Part shown: positions 8,976-16,568 of the stretch, one piece after another
How positions within the stretch are numbered: position 1 is the stretch's first letter
How the letters are laid out: every line of letters begins with the position of its first letter
Origin: Tepidiforma thermophila
GTDB taxonomy: Bacteria > Chloroflexota > Dehalococcoidia > Tepidiformales > Tepidiformaceae
Reading direction: 5' to 3'
Assembly: GCF_002563855.1 (NCBI RefSeq)
Contig: NZ_PDJQ01000001.1
Location: 1,054,001-1,118,000, forward strand
Length of the DNA stretch: 64,000 nucleotides
Program-made: the position numbers and the translations under genes
Notes under the pieces: generated by a model
What the model was told of the DNA's origin: nothing
Seen by the model: only the letters and a program-made list of their open reading frames with translations
The model's database searches: none

Positions 8976-10619
8976 CTACCGGACTGAGGCAGCCTCCGGC
9001 TGGCCAAGGATGAACCCGCTGAGGCCGCGTTCCACCTCGTCCCACAGTTTCTGCCGGTACATCGGCGCACCCGAGGGGTACTGAAGCATCTCTGGCCGCT
9101 TGCCCGGGATGTTTGCTCCCATGTACCAGGACTTCGCCTTCGGGAACAGTGTCTTGGCGGCGGCGTCCAGGATCTCTTGGTGCCACTGCTTGCTCACGTC
9201 GAGCCGCGGCTCGATGCGCGTAATGCCGCGCCGCGTGATATCGCTGATGACGTGGACGACCCAGTCGCCTTCAAGCTCGCCTGCAGTAGGCCCATTGAGG
9301 AAGGCCGCGGGCGAATGGAGACCGTACGTGTAAAAGAGGTTCGGGAACCCTGGAACCATCTTGCCGAGGTAGTCGATGTACTCCTCGTTCCAAACGTCCC
9401 TGACGGTCCGACCTTCAGAGTTAACGATGTCGACTGCGGTCATTGTGCCGGTATTGTTGTCGAATCCGATTGCGCAGATGACAACATCGAGTTCGAACTC
9501 CTCTTCTCCCGCTCGGATGCCCGTCTCCGTAAACTCATGGATCGGCTGGCTGTTCACGTCGACGAGGCGAACGTTGTCCTGGTTGTAAATCTCCCAGTAC
9601 CACTGCTCCAGGCACGGTCGCTTGACCCCGAACGGATGCGGTGGAGTGGACGGGGCAAGCAGCTCGACCAGCTCCGGTTTCTTGATTCGCTTGACCGTCT
9701 CCCGCCGCCAGAAGTCGTAATGGGCACGGTTGCAGTCTTCGTCGAAGACGAGATCGACGGGAGCGGCAAGCCAGAACCAGAACCCGCCCATCTCCCAGTT
9801 GAACCGCATGATGCGGTCCCGCTCCTCCTGGGACATATCCGCCCACGGCTTATAGATAAAGTCGTAGTCGAACCCGGCGAACGTCTGCTTCGTGCGCTCC
9901 ATCGCGCCCGGGAAGAGTGGCTTAAGCGCGTCGTACTCGCGGCGCGTATACCGTTCCTGCTTCATAGGCAGTGCGAGGTTCGGCGTACGCTGGAAGACTA
10001 CCAGCTCATCGGCAACGAGGCCGACTTCTTGGATAATCTGGACGCCACTCGCTCCCGTGCCAATCACTGCCACGCGCTTGCCCTTGAGGTCATCAACCTC
10101 CTTGTCGCGCGGCCACCTGGCGCTGTGGTACAGCTCCCCGCGGTACTTGCTCGTCCCGGAGAAAAACTTCGCCGGGTCGATTGGCGTCGTCGTCGACCCG
10201 GTGGCCATAATCAGGAACCGGCAGGTGACCGTGTCGCCGGTGCTCGTTTCCACGCGCCATTGCTGGCCGTGCTCGTCAAATGTCGCACGCGTCATCCGCT
10301 GGCCGAATGACATATGCGGCCAAAGGTTCCACCGGTCCGCCACGTACCGGAAATATCCCTGGAGCTCCTTCCAGCCGGGATACTTTTCCGTGAAGTAGTA
10401 GTTCATCCAGAGGTCTGGGTCGGTGAACTGGTAGACCCAGATGCAGGAGTCTACCCTCGCTCCCGGGTACCGGTTCTTGTCCCAGGTCCCGCCGGGCCCC
10501 TCGCCGTCGTCGATCAGCCGAACTTTGAAGTCGCGCTTCAGGAACTCATGCAGCATATACATGCCTGAGAAGCCTGCGCCGACGATGAGTGCGTCCAACT
10601 GCGGTGCCGTGGATTGCAT
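8976..10619 (-). CDS. Flavin-containing monooxygenase, Baeyer-Villiger type
   Basis: The protein is 547 residues and resembles cyclohexanone/phenylacetone monooxygenases. An FAD Rossmann motif GAGFSG is at residues 14-19. The NADPH motif GTGASG lies around residue 190. The Baeyer-Villiger fingerprint FxGxxxHxxxWP appears as YRGELYHSARWP, with Tyr in place of Phe. Family members insert oxygen next to a ketone carbonyl to give an ester or lactone. I placed the start at 10619 because GGAGGG lies 8 nt upstream; an in-frame ATG five codons earlier overlaps that site. A likely operator and promoter lie upstream. Confidence 0.92.
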   Translation of the reverse strand: MQSTAPQLDALIVGAGFSGMYMLHEFLKRDFKVRLIDDGEGPGGTWDKNRYPGARVDSCIWVYQFTDPDLWMNYYFTEKYPGWKELQGYFRYVADRWNLWPHMSFGQRMTRATFDEHGQQWRVETSTGDTVTCRFLIMATGSTTTPIDPAKFFSGTSKYRGELYHSARWPRDKEVDDLKGKRVAVIGTGASGVQIIQEVGLVADELVVFQRTPNLALPMKQERYTRREYDALKPLFPGAMERTKQTFAGFDYDFIYKPWADMSQEERDRIMRFNWEMGGFWFWLAAPVDLVFDEDCNRAHYDFWRRETVKRIKKPELVELLAPSTPPHPFGVKRPCLEQWYWEIYNQDNVRLVDVNSQPIHEFTETGIRAGEEEFELDVVICAIGFDNNTGTMTAVDIVNSEGRTVRDVWNEEYIDYLGKMVPGFPNLFYTYGLHSPAAFLNGPTAGELEGDWVVHVISDITRRGITRIEPRLDVSKQWHQEILDAAAKTLFPKAKSWYMGANIPGKRPEMLQYPSGAPMYRQKLWDEVERGLSGFILGQPEAASVR

Positions 10620-10685
10620 GATGCGTCCCTCCATTAATAGCCGATGCCGTCGCCCTTCACGTGGGTTCCGCGACGGGATGGCGGG

Positions 10686-10693
10686 AGCCTAGC
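10686..10693 (-). promoter_or_regulatory. Extended -10 element GCTAGGCT upstream of the monooxygenase
   Basis: On the minus strand TTGCTAGGCT fits the GCTANNNT motif that recurs at promoters in this window. Transcription would begin near 10679, giving a leader of about 60 nt. The -35 region is not convincing, which would fit an activator-dependent promoter. Confidence 0.45.
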
Positions 10694-10728
10694 AAAGCCG
10701 CACCGCAGAGGACCGTCTTAGTTTGTGA

Positions 10729-10750
10729 CACCTGTGAGGAAACACAGGTG
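10729..10750. promoter_or_regulatory. Inverted repeat, candidate activator binding site
   Basis: CACCTGTG and CACAGGTG form a perfect 8-bp inverted repeat with a 6-nt spacer, flanked on the left by TGTGA. It is centred about 60 bp upstream of the predicted monooxygenase start of transcription. Its dyad form and position fit a Fis-HTH regulator such as the one encoded at 6843-8678; that link is an inference. Confidence 0.45.
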
Positions 10751-11200
10751 ACCCGTGACGCGGACAGCCTGGAGGAGGGCTAGCGGGCACCGGTGGTCCC
10801 CGGAACACCGTCCGCGGACCTGAGAGACCCTGGAACTCCAGTTCGAACGCCCGGAAACAAGAAGGGCATGGCGTGACGGGCTGCCAATCGGAAAGGTCTG
10901 TGGCCGCTCACAGGATAGTAGGTTCCCGGGAGGGTCCGGAGCCTTCCTTTTTTATCCGGCGGGCTGTATCTGGCGGGTCCGGTCCCTCCCACGCGGCAGC
11001 AGACTGCGCTGATAGCGGTAGGTGTTTGATGTGTAATGCCGGGCCTGGAGAGCCTGGACAGCCTCGAAGGTCCCACTCCGGCACCGGACACTGCCCGAAA
11101 TGGCGACGCAGCCGACCGGTTCGAACGGGTCGGCTGCGCTTGCGAGAAAGCGGCCCTTCCCCGCGCAGCTGCATCGGTCGACCGGGTTACGAACGGCAGA
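10751..11200. other. Long divergent intergenic region
   Basis: Together with its flanks this is the gap between the monooxygenase (start 10619) and the hydrolase (start 11261). No credible gene was found. It contains an 11-bp perfect stem at 11107-11117/11128-11138 whose loop reads GGTTCGAACG, a T-rich run near 10949 and several short GC-rich repeats. The length and dyads suggest regulatory DNA or eroded sequence within the island. Confidence 0.35.
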
Positions 11201-11229
11201 TTGACAGCCCTCGACGCCGTTGCTAGCCT
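11201..11229 (+). promoter_or_regulatory. Promoter for the CocE/NonD hydrolase gene
   Basis: TTGACA at 11201-11206 and TAGCCT at 11224-11229 are separated by 17 nt, a near-ideal primary sigma spacing. The -10 box sits in the recurrent GCTANNNT context. It argues that translation starts downstream, at 11261, rather than at the longer open frame beginning at 11036. Confidence 0.7.
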
Positions 11230-11260
11230 CCCGTCGATTTCTGCAACCGGGAGAGCTTGC

Positions 11261-12991
11261 GTGGCCATCTTGGTAGAAAAAGACGTCGCTGTAACCATGC
11301 GAGACGGAGTCGCACTTGCGACCGACGTCTATCGCCCCGACGCAGAGGGACAGTTCCCTGTCATCTTAGTGCGAACACCCTACAACAAGAACGATCCTTT
11401 TCTCACCAACGTCGTGATGTTCGATCCGGTTCGAGCCGCTTCGGCCGGCTACGTCGTGTGCGTGCAGGACTGCCGTGGTCGCTACTCATCTGAAGGCAAA
11501 TTCCATCCGATCCATCAAGAGATCGACGACGGATACGATGCCGTCGAATGGTGTGCACGGCAGCCGTGGTCCACAGGCAAAGTAGGCATGGCCGGGGCAT
11601 CGTACGTTGGCGCCACGCAATTGCTGGCCGCAATAGCTTCGCCGCCACATTTGGTCGCTATCGCGCCGAACATTACTGCCTCCAATTATCACGAAGGTTG
11701 GTTTTACCAGGGCGGCGCATTCGAATTGGGCTTCACCACGTCATGGGTGGTCAATTTTCTCGCCATCAATACACTGCTTAAGCAACAGCCAGAACAGATT
11801 GGCGCAATCATCCAGGCAGCAGATGAACTGGATAAAGTGTTCCGCCAACTGCCCCTCAAAGAAATCGAACCGATTAAACATATCGATTACTTCCAAGAAT
11901 GGCTCGAACATGCGTCCTACGATGATTACTGGAGTCGATGCAACATTGAATCGCATTACCAGAACATTAAGGCGGCAGCGCTTAACATAGGTGGGTGGTA
12001 CGATATTTTCCTTTACGGAACTGTCCGTAACTTCCTGGGACTCCGGTCGCAAGGCGGGTCAGATGCGGCCCGCAGCAGCCGGCTCCTCGTCGGGCCATGG
12101 GCGCATATCACCAGATCCCTTCTCTGGATGGGCAACCTCGTTGGAGATGTGAATTTCGGGATTCAGGCATCGTCCCAGGCCCTGGACCTGATGGGTGTGC
12201 AACTGCGCTGGTTCGACTACTGGCTCAAGGGAACCGATAACGGGCTTGACCGAGAGGCCCCTGTACGTCTCTTTGTGACGGGACGGAACAGCTGGCTCGA
12301 AGCAACAGATTTTCCGCCTCCCGGCGCAAAAGAACTGCGATTCTTCCTGCACTCGGGAGGTGGGGCGAACGGGCGGACGGGTGATGGTCGCCTTTCACTG
12401 TCCGAACCTGGTGACGAACCGGCTGATCGCTTCGTCTACGATCCGATGAATCCGGTTCCCACTCGAGGTGGAGGACTTTGTTGCAGCGATATCTACCTGC
12501 CGGGCGGGGCATTCGATCAGCGCGACATCGAAGATCGGCCGGACGTTCTGGTCTTCACTTCGGAGCCGTTGGCAAGCGCTTTAGAGGTGATCGGGGCCGT
12601 GAAAGCCAAACTGTTCGTGGCTACGTCGGCTCCAGATACGGACTTCACCGCGAAGCTTGTCGATGTGTATCCGGATGGACGGGCAATCAATATATGTGAC
12701 GGTATCCTCCGCCTCCGATATCGGCATGGAGCTGACCGGGAGGAGCTTGCCCAGCCTGGCCACGTCTATGAGATTGAGATTGACCTCTGGTACGCGGCGC
12801 ACGTCTTTCAACCGGGTCACAGGGTCCGACTGGAGGTCTCCTCGAGCAATTTCCCCCGGTTTGATCGCAACCTGAATACGGGACGGCCGTGCGCCACTGA
12901 CCGGGAAGCGCAGGTGGCAGTGCAGCACCTATTCCACGATGCGGCACGTCCGTCAGCCCTCGTACTGACGGCCTTCCCGTTTTCCGGATGA
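11261..12991 (+). CDS. CocE/NonD family serine hydrolase
   Basis: The protein is 576 residues from the GTG at 11261. The start is chosen because the promoter at 11201-11229 lies inside the longer open frame and because homology begins at VAVTMRDGVALATDVYRP. The alpha/beta-hydrolase core carries the nucleophile Ser114 in GASYVG. The C-terminal beta-rich domain (from about residue 330) ends with EVSSSNFPRFDRN and is typical of the X-Pro dipeptidyl-peptidase/cocaine esterase family. These enzymes cleave esters or acyl-amino bonds. Alongside the monooxygenase it could hydrolyse the ester product, which is an inference. Confidence 0.87.
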   Translation: MAILVEKDVAVTMRDGVALATDVYRPDAEGQFPVILVRTPYNKNDPFLTNVVMFDPVRAASAGYVVCVQDCRGRYSSEGKFHPIHQEIDDGYDAVEWCARQPWSTGKVGMAGASYVGATQLLAAIASPPHLVAIAPNITASNYHEGWFYQGGAFELGFTTSWVVNFLAINTLLKQQPEQIGAIIQAADELDKVFRQLPLKEIEPIKHIDYFQEWLEHASYDDYWSRCNIESHYQNIKAAALNIGGWYDIFLYGTVRNFLGLRSQGGSDAARSSRLLVGPWAHITRSLLWMGNLVGDVNFGIQASSQALDLMGVQLRWFDYWLKGTDNGLDREAPVRLFVTGRNSWLEATDFPPPGAKELRFFLHSGGGANGRTGDGRLSLSEPGDEPADRFVYDPMNPVPTRGGGLCCSDIYLPGGAFDQRDIEDRPDVLVFTSEPLASALEVIGAVKAKLFVATSAPDTDFTAKLVDVYPDGRAINICDGILRLRYRHGADREELAQPGHVYEIEIDLWYAAHVFQPGHRVRLEVSSSNFPRFDRNLNTGRPCATDREAQVAVQHLFHDAARPSALVLTAFPFSG

Positions 12992-13202
12992 AGCCGCGGC
13001 GGCCCCCAGCATCGACGGTGTGTCGGCGACCACACGCCGGTAGCCGGGCAGGGCAGCCCCAGCATGGAGCCGTCGCTTTGTGACATTCCGTGTAGGGCCG
13101 GCTTGAAAGGTCGCCACCAGGCCGGCGGGAGGGGAGCCCTCCCCGAAATCGAGCGTCCACAATCAGTTCGGTCGCCCGCCGCAAAGGGCTTGCAGGGGCG
13201 AC
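12992..13202. other. Intergenic region at the right part of the island
   Basis: No gene or clear signal is visible in these 211 bases between the hydrolase and the phage-like genes. Confidence 0.3.
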
Positions 13203-13751
13203 ATGAGCGGTCGAGTGATGGCAGGACAACGCCAGAAGGCCGTCGAACTGCTCCAGTTCCATCGCGGCGGACGTGACAGGGCTCTTGTAGTGTACGACGA
13301 CGGCGACCGGACCGTACCGCCTCTGCCGCGCGGCTGCGGCCGTGTGGGGGCGGTGGCCCGGCAGGCGTGGCGGGAGCTCTGGAGCTCGCCCGTCCGGGCA
13401 GTACTCGACCGCCACGCCGACGGCGCCGCCCTGCGGGAGTACGTGCTGCTGGTCGATGAACGGGAGCGGCTGCGGACGTGCATGGCAGCGGGGGAGCGGA
13501 CGGCGCCGGTGGTCGCCCGCATGGCCCAGGCGGAGCGCCAGCTGCAGAAGCTGCGCGAGCACCTGGCGCTCACGCCGCTTTCCCGGTTCCGCCTGCAGCT
13601 GAAGGTGCTCCCCAGCGGTGAGCAGCAGCCGAGCCTCCGGGGCCGGCTGCTCGCCGACGTCGAGCGCGGGACGCCGGCCGAGCTACCGGAGCCCCCGGCC
13701 GCGGTCGAGCTCGACGACATCCTTGAGCCGTGGCGGCGGTCCGGCCGCTGA
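13203..13751 (+). CDS. Phage terminase small subunit-like protein (P27-type), likely remnant
   Basis: This is a 182-residue protein. The central part (about 55-135) has the order seen in P27-family terminase small subunits: an AWRELW helix, an acidic LVDERERLRTC helix, then VVARMAQAERQLQKLREHLALTPLSRFRLQ. Small terminase subunits recognise phage DNA for packaging. The N-terminal 50 residues are not recognisable. No terminase large subunit, portal or capsid gene follows, so this is a stray piece of a phage or integrative element. It overlaps the open frame of the following integrase. The family call is by pattern only. Confidence 0.5.
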   Translation: MSGRVMAGQRQKAVELLQFHRGGRDRALVVYDDGDRTVPPLPRGCGRVGAVARQAWRELWSSPVRAVLDRHADGAALREYVLLVDERERLRTCMAAGERTAPVVARMAQAERQLQKLREHLALTPLSRFRLQLKVLPSGEQQPSLRGRLLADVERGTPAELPEPPAAVELDDILEPWRRSGR

Positions 13752-14697
13752 GCGTGGCGAACACCGGGACTTGAGCCGCCGAGCGGCGCATGCTTGGCAG
13801 GGTCGCCGGGCTGGGGCCGCGCCGCAAACGGCCCGCACCGACCGCGACCGCATCGCCTTGCATGTGCTGCCCCACCTGGGAGACCGGCGCCTGACCGCAC
13901 TCCAGCCGCTCGAGCTCGAACGGCTATACCGGCGCCTGCTCGACGCGGGGCTGGCGCCCAGCACCGTACGCATCACCCACAAAATCGTGCACAAAGCGCT
14001 GGCCGATGCCGTCCGGCTGGGCTACCTCGCGGCCAATCCTGCTGACCGTGCCGCTCCGCCGCGGGTAGTGCAGGCAACGGCCGGCACCGTCCTGGGCCCC
14101 GAGGAGGCCCGTCGCCTGCTCGAGGCCGCCCGGGGCGACCGGCTCGAGGCCCTCGCCGTCCTCGCCCTCACCACCGGCATGCGGCAGGGAGAACTCCTCG
14201 CGCTCCGCTGGCGCGACGTCGACCTCGAGGGCGGCACCATCCGCGTCACCGGTTCCCTTGCCTGGGTTGCCGGCGAATACCGCATCCAGGAGCCGAAGAC
14301 GGCCAGCAGCCGGCGCGCGGTGGCGCTCGGCGAACTTGCTCGTTCGGCCCTCCGCGCCCACCGCCAGCGCCAGCTGGAGGAGCGGCCGCGGGCGGGGCCG
14401 GCATGGCATGACCTCGACCTTGTCTTCTGCCGCGAGGACGGCTACTACCTCAACCCCAAGGCGCCCCTGGACTGGCTCGAGAGAACGCTTGCGCGTGCGG
14501 GGCTCCGCAAGGTCCGCTTCCACGACCTCCGGCACACGGCGGCCACGCTGGCCATCGCCAGCGGCGTCGACGTCCGCACCACCGGCGCCCTGCTCGGCCA
14601 CGTCTCGGCCAAGATGACCCTCGACACCTACGGCCACGCGCTCCCCGGCGCCGCCGAGGCCGCGGCACAGGCCATCGACGCCGCCCTCCGCGGCTAA
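13618..14697 (+). CDS. Tyrosine recombinase (phage-type integrase), N-terminally truncated
   Basis: The frame is open from 13618, but recognisable integrase sequence starts only near 13800. From there a partial core-binding domain (RIALHVLPHLGDRRLTALQP) leads into an intact catalytic domain. The catalytic residues are all present: Arg in TTGMRQGELLALRW, Lys in EPKTASSRRAV, HxxR in HDLRHTAATLA, His in LLGHVSAKMT and the nucleophile Tyr in TLDTYGHAL. The arm-binding domain and most of the core-binding domain are missing, and no good start codon precedes the homologous part. It is probably a deletion remnant, though an unusual start cannot be excluded. Confidence 0.75.
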   Translation: MSSSRASGAGCSPTSSAGRRPSYRSPRPRSSSTTSLSRGGGPAAERGEHRDLSRRAAHAWQGRRAGAAPQTARTDRDRIALHVLPHLGDRRLTALQPLELERLYRRLLDAGLAPSTVRITHKIVHKALADAVRLGYLAANPADRAAPPRVVQATAGTVLGPEEARRLLEAARGDRLEALAVLALTTGMRQGELLALRWRDVDLEGGTIRVTGSLAWVAGEYRIQEPKTASSRRAVALGELARSALRAHRQRQLEERPRAGPAWHDLDLVFCREDGYYLNPKAPLDWLERTLARAGLRKVRFHDLRHTAATLAIASGVDVRTTGALLGHVSAKMTLDTYGHALPGAAEAAAQAIDAALRG

Positions 14698-14982
14698 GTC
14701 CCGACAACTCCGCCATCGGTGTCAGTTGTTTGGCAGGTTCCTCCGCGACCTTGAACGGACACCGCCGAGCGTGCGCGAACACCGGCGGCTACGACTTGTC
14801 GGGGGCGTCGGGCTTGTCGGGGCAAAAAACAGCACACCTAGATACGCGCGCGTGTCGCATCATGGTTATGCGATGTGGTGATAGGACGGGCGAATACGTA
14901 CCAGATATGTACCAATGGCCCCGAGTGTCTAAGAATTACGTTAAGCTACGAATACAGCTGTGGCCAGAACGTCAAGGAATCC
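14698..14982. other. AT-richer gap after the integrase
   Basis: This 285-base stretch holds no credible gene. It includes a repeated CTTGTCGGGG, an inverted pair CCCGACAA/TTGTCGGG (near 14700 and 14803) and an unusually AT-rich tail from about 14825 to 14980. It could contain an old attachment site; nothing definite can be assigned. Confidence 0.3.
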
Positions 14983-15789
14983 CTAGTACCCCTTGAACTG
15001 CGGCTCCCGCTTCTCCACAAACGCCCGCGGACCCTCCCGCGCGTCCTCCGTCGATTGCGCGATGAACATCGCCATCTGCGCCATGTCCAGGTGCTCGTCG
15101 AACGAAATGTTCGCCGACCGATACACCAGCTTCTTCGAAAGCTGCACCGCCACCCCCGGCCCCTTCGCAATCTGGCGCGCGTACTCCTTCACCCGCGGCA
15201 GCAGCTCCTCCGGCTCGTACACCGCCAGCACATACCCCATCTCCAGCGCTTCCTGCGCCGTGATCATCCGCCCCGTCCAGATCAAATCCAGCGCCCGCTG
15301 CACCCCAATCACCCGCGGAAGCGTGTACGCACCCCCGTCCCCCGGGATGAGCCCCATCCGCACATAGGTCATCCCCATCCGCGCCGTCGTTGCCGCAAAC
15401 CGGATATCGGCCATCGTTGCCATGTCCATCCCCGCGCCGGCCGCCGCACCGTTGATCGCCGCGATGTACGGCTTCTCCAGCTGGATGAGCGCCCGCGGAA
15501 TCGGGTGCACCCGGTCGCGCAGGCTGTGCCGCCGGTCCGCCACCGTCGCCTGCGTTCGAAGCACGCCGTGACCGCCCGCCTCCGCCGCCACATTCATCCC
15601 GCTGCAGAACCCGCGTCCGGCTCCGGTAATGATGATCGCCCCAACCCCGCGGTCCTGGTCCGCACGCCGGATCGCATCCGCCCACTCCGCCAGCATCTGG
15701 TCATCAAACGCGTTCAGCCGCTCCGGCTTGTTCAGCGTAATCGTCGCAACGCCGTCCTCGACGTCATACAGGATCGCCTCGTACTCCAT
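14983..15789 (-). CDS. Enoyl-CoA hydratase/isomerase family protein
   Basis: This is a 268-residue crotonase-fold protein. It has the oxyanion-hole segments GAGRGFCSGMN (about 67-77) and NGAAAGAGMDMATMADIRFA, followed by YVRMGLIPGDGGAYTLPRVIG. The last segment resembles the PaaG/isomerase-type subgroup, where an Asp (here in PGDGG) rather than the classic two glutamates is used. It acts on acyl-CoA thioesters in beta-oxidation or aromatic ring degradation. I use the ATG at 15789, which has GGAG 8 nt upstream; a GTG two codons earlier is too close to that site. Confidence 0.88.
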   Translation of the reverse strand: MEYEAILYDVEDGVATITLNKPERLNAFDDQMLAEWADAIRRADQDRGVGAIIITGAGRGFCSGMNVAAEAGGHGVLRTQATVADRRHSLRDRVHPIPRALIQLEKPYIAAINGAAAGAGMDMATMADIRFAATTARMGMTYVRMGLIPGDGGAYTLPRVIGVQRALDLIWTGRMITAQEALEMGYVLAVYEPEELLPRVKEYARQIAKGPGVAVQLSKKLVYRSANISFDEHLDMAQMAMFIAQSTEDAREGPRAFVEKREPQFKGY

Positions 15790-15853
15790 GGACACATCTC
15801 CGCAACGGGGTGTGGGCGCATTCTACGCGCCGCTCCGCCAGCGGTCCCGCGCC

Positions 15854-16267
15854 TCAGACCTGCCCCGCAAGGAGGACCTCGGGGTGGGTCGCCGTGCCTG
15901 GGAACTCGTTCAGGATCTCCCGGTCGAACGTGACGAGCGGTGCTCCGGTCTCCCGGGCAACCTGCACGTACGCGAGGTCATAGGCGGTGCAGGTGCTCTG
16001 GGCGAGCAGCTCCGCTACCGCGCCGTAGGAGGGACGAAACGACGCGACGGCGCGTGCCGCGAGGTTGTAGGCATCCATGAGGCTCTCGGCGCTGATCAGC
16101 CCGCGCCGCAGGTACCCCGCAGCGGCGTTCAAAAACTCCAGCCGCCAGATGGGAGCAGCCACCCAGCTGGCGTCGAGCGCACGCACGCGGACGGCGAGCT
16201 CATTTGCGGTTCGGTCTGCCACCGGGAGCAGGAGGCACGCGATAAGGGAGGCGTCGGCGACAATCAC
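15854..16267 (-). CDS. PIN-domain toxin, VapC-like
   Basis: The protein is 137 residues and begins at a GTG preceded by GAGGA. The N-terminal VADASLIACLLLP strand supplies the first PIN-domain aspartate. Later acidic residues occur in YDLAYVQVARETGAPLVTFDREIL, the second half of the metal-binding pocket. PIN toxins of toxin-antitoxin systems are RNases. The antitoxin-like gene ends only 3 bp upstream, so the pair is co-transcribed. The RNA target is not predictable. Confidence 0.85.
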   Translation of the reverse strand: MIVADASLIACLLLPVADRTANELAVRVRALDASWVAAPIWRLEFLNAAAGYLRRGLISAESLMDAYNLAARAVASFRPSYGAVAELLAQSTCTAYDLAYVQVARETGAPLVTFDREILNEFPGTATHPEVLLAGQV

Positions 16268-16270
16268 TCC

Positions 16271-16528
16271 TCACGCCCGCCCGCTGCGAATCCAGCCCGC
16301 CACTTCATCAGATGTCGGCAGCTCCTGCTCCCGGGCGCTGTCACGCCAGCGTTCACGGGCGGCGTCGATAGCGCCCGCGAGCTCGTCGGCAGGACCGGGA
16401 GGTGCCTGGCAGGCGGATTCCAGCAGCGCCAGCACCTCCTCGTTGAGGCTCCTCCGGTTTCGCCGTGCGCGTTCCTTCAGCGCTGCGTGGAGCTCTTCAG
16501 GTACGTTGCGGATGGTGACGTTCGCCAT
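16271..16528 (-). CDS. Ribbon-helix-helix antitoxin, FitA/VapB-like
   Basis: This 85-residue protein starts with MANVTIRNVPEELHAALKER, the Arc/FitA-type ribbon-helix-helix pattern. It continues with RRNRRSLNEEVLALLESA, and a C-terminal tail probably wraps the PIN toxin. It would repress its own promoter as a dimer and neutralise the toxin encoded directly downstream. A TACTGG/CATACT-like -10 lies only about 9 nt before the ATG, so the transcript leader is very short. The longer open frame upstream is not real coding. Confidence 0.85.
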   Translation of the reverse strand: MANVTIRNVPEELHAALKERARRNRRSLNEEVLALLESACQAPPGPADELAGAIDAARERWRDSAREQELPTSDEVAGWIRSGRA

Positions 16529-16568
16529 CGTGCTACCAGTATGCCATCGTTCCGCATGGGCCGTGCCC

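Larger units (their letters stand above)
13203..14697 (+). mobile_element. Remnant of a prophage or integrative element
   Basis: A terminase-small-subunit-like gene abuts a tyrosine integrase that lacks its N-terminal DNA-binding parts, with no other phage genes. Imperfect direct repeats (13750-13767 and 14767-14785, sharing GAGCGTG and GCGAACACCGG) flank the integrase frame. It lies at the edge of the compositionally different 3.1-15.0 kb region. Confidence 0.45.

Noticed and set aside
11107-11138. tRNA-like GGTTCGAA loop in an 11-bp stem
   Set aside because: The stem and loop do not give a 5-bp T-arm plus acceptor, and no D-arm, anticodon arm or CCA end can be folded from the surrounding bases.
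10780-11298. Minus-strand 172-codon frame in the monooxygenase-hydrolase gap
   Set aside because: No domain, biased Arg/Pro/Ser composition, crosses the clear promoter of the hydrolase, and overlaps its start.
12950-12971. Hairpin CCGTCAG/CTGACGG followed by a T-run as terminator of the CocE hydrolase
   Set aside because: It lies inside the coding sequence about 20 bp before the stop codon, so it would cut the message; more likely a chance stem.
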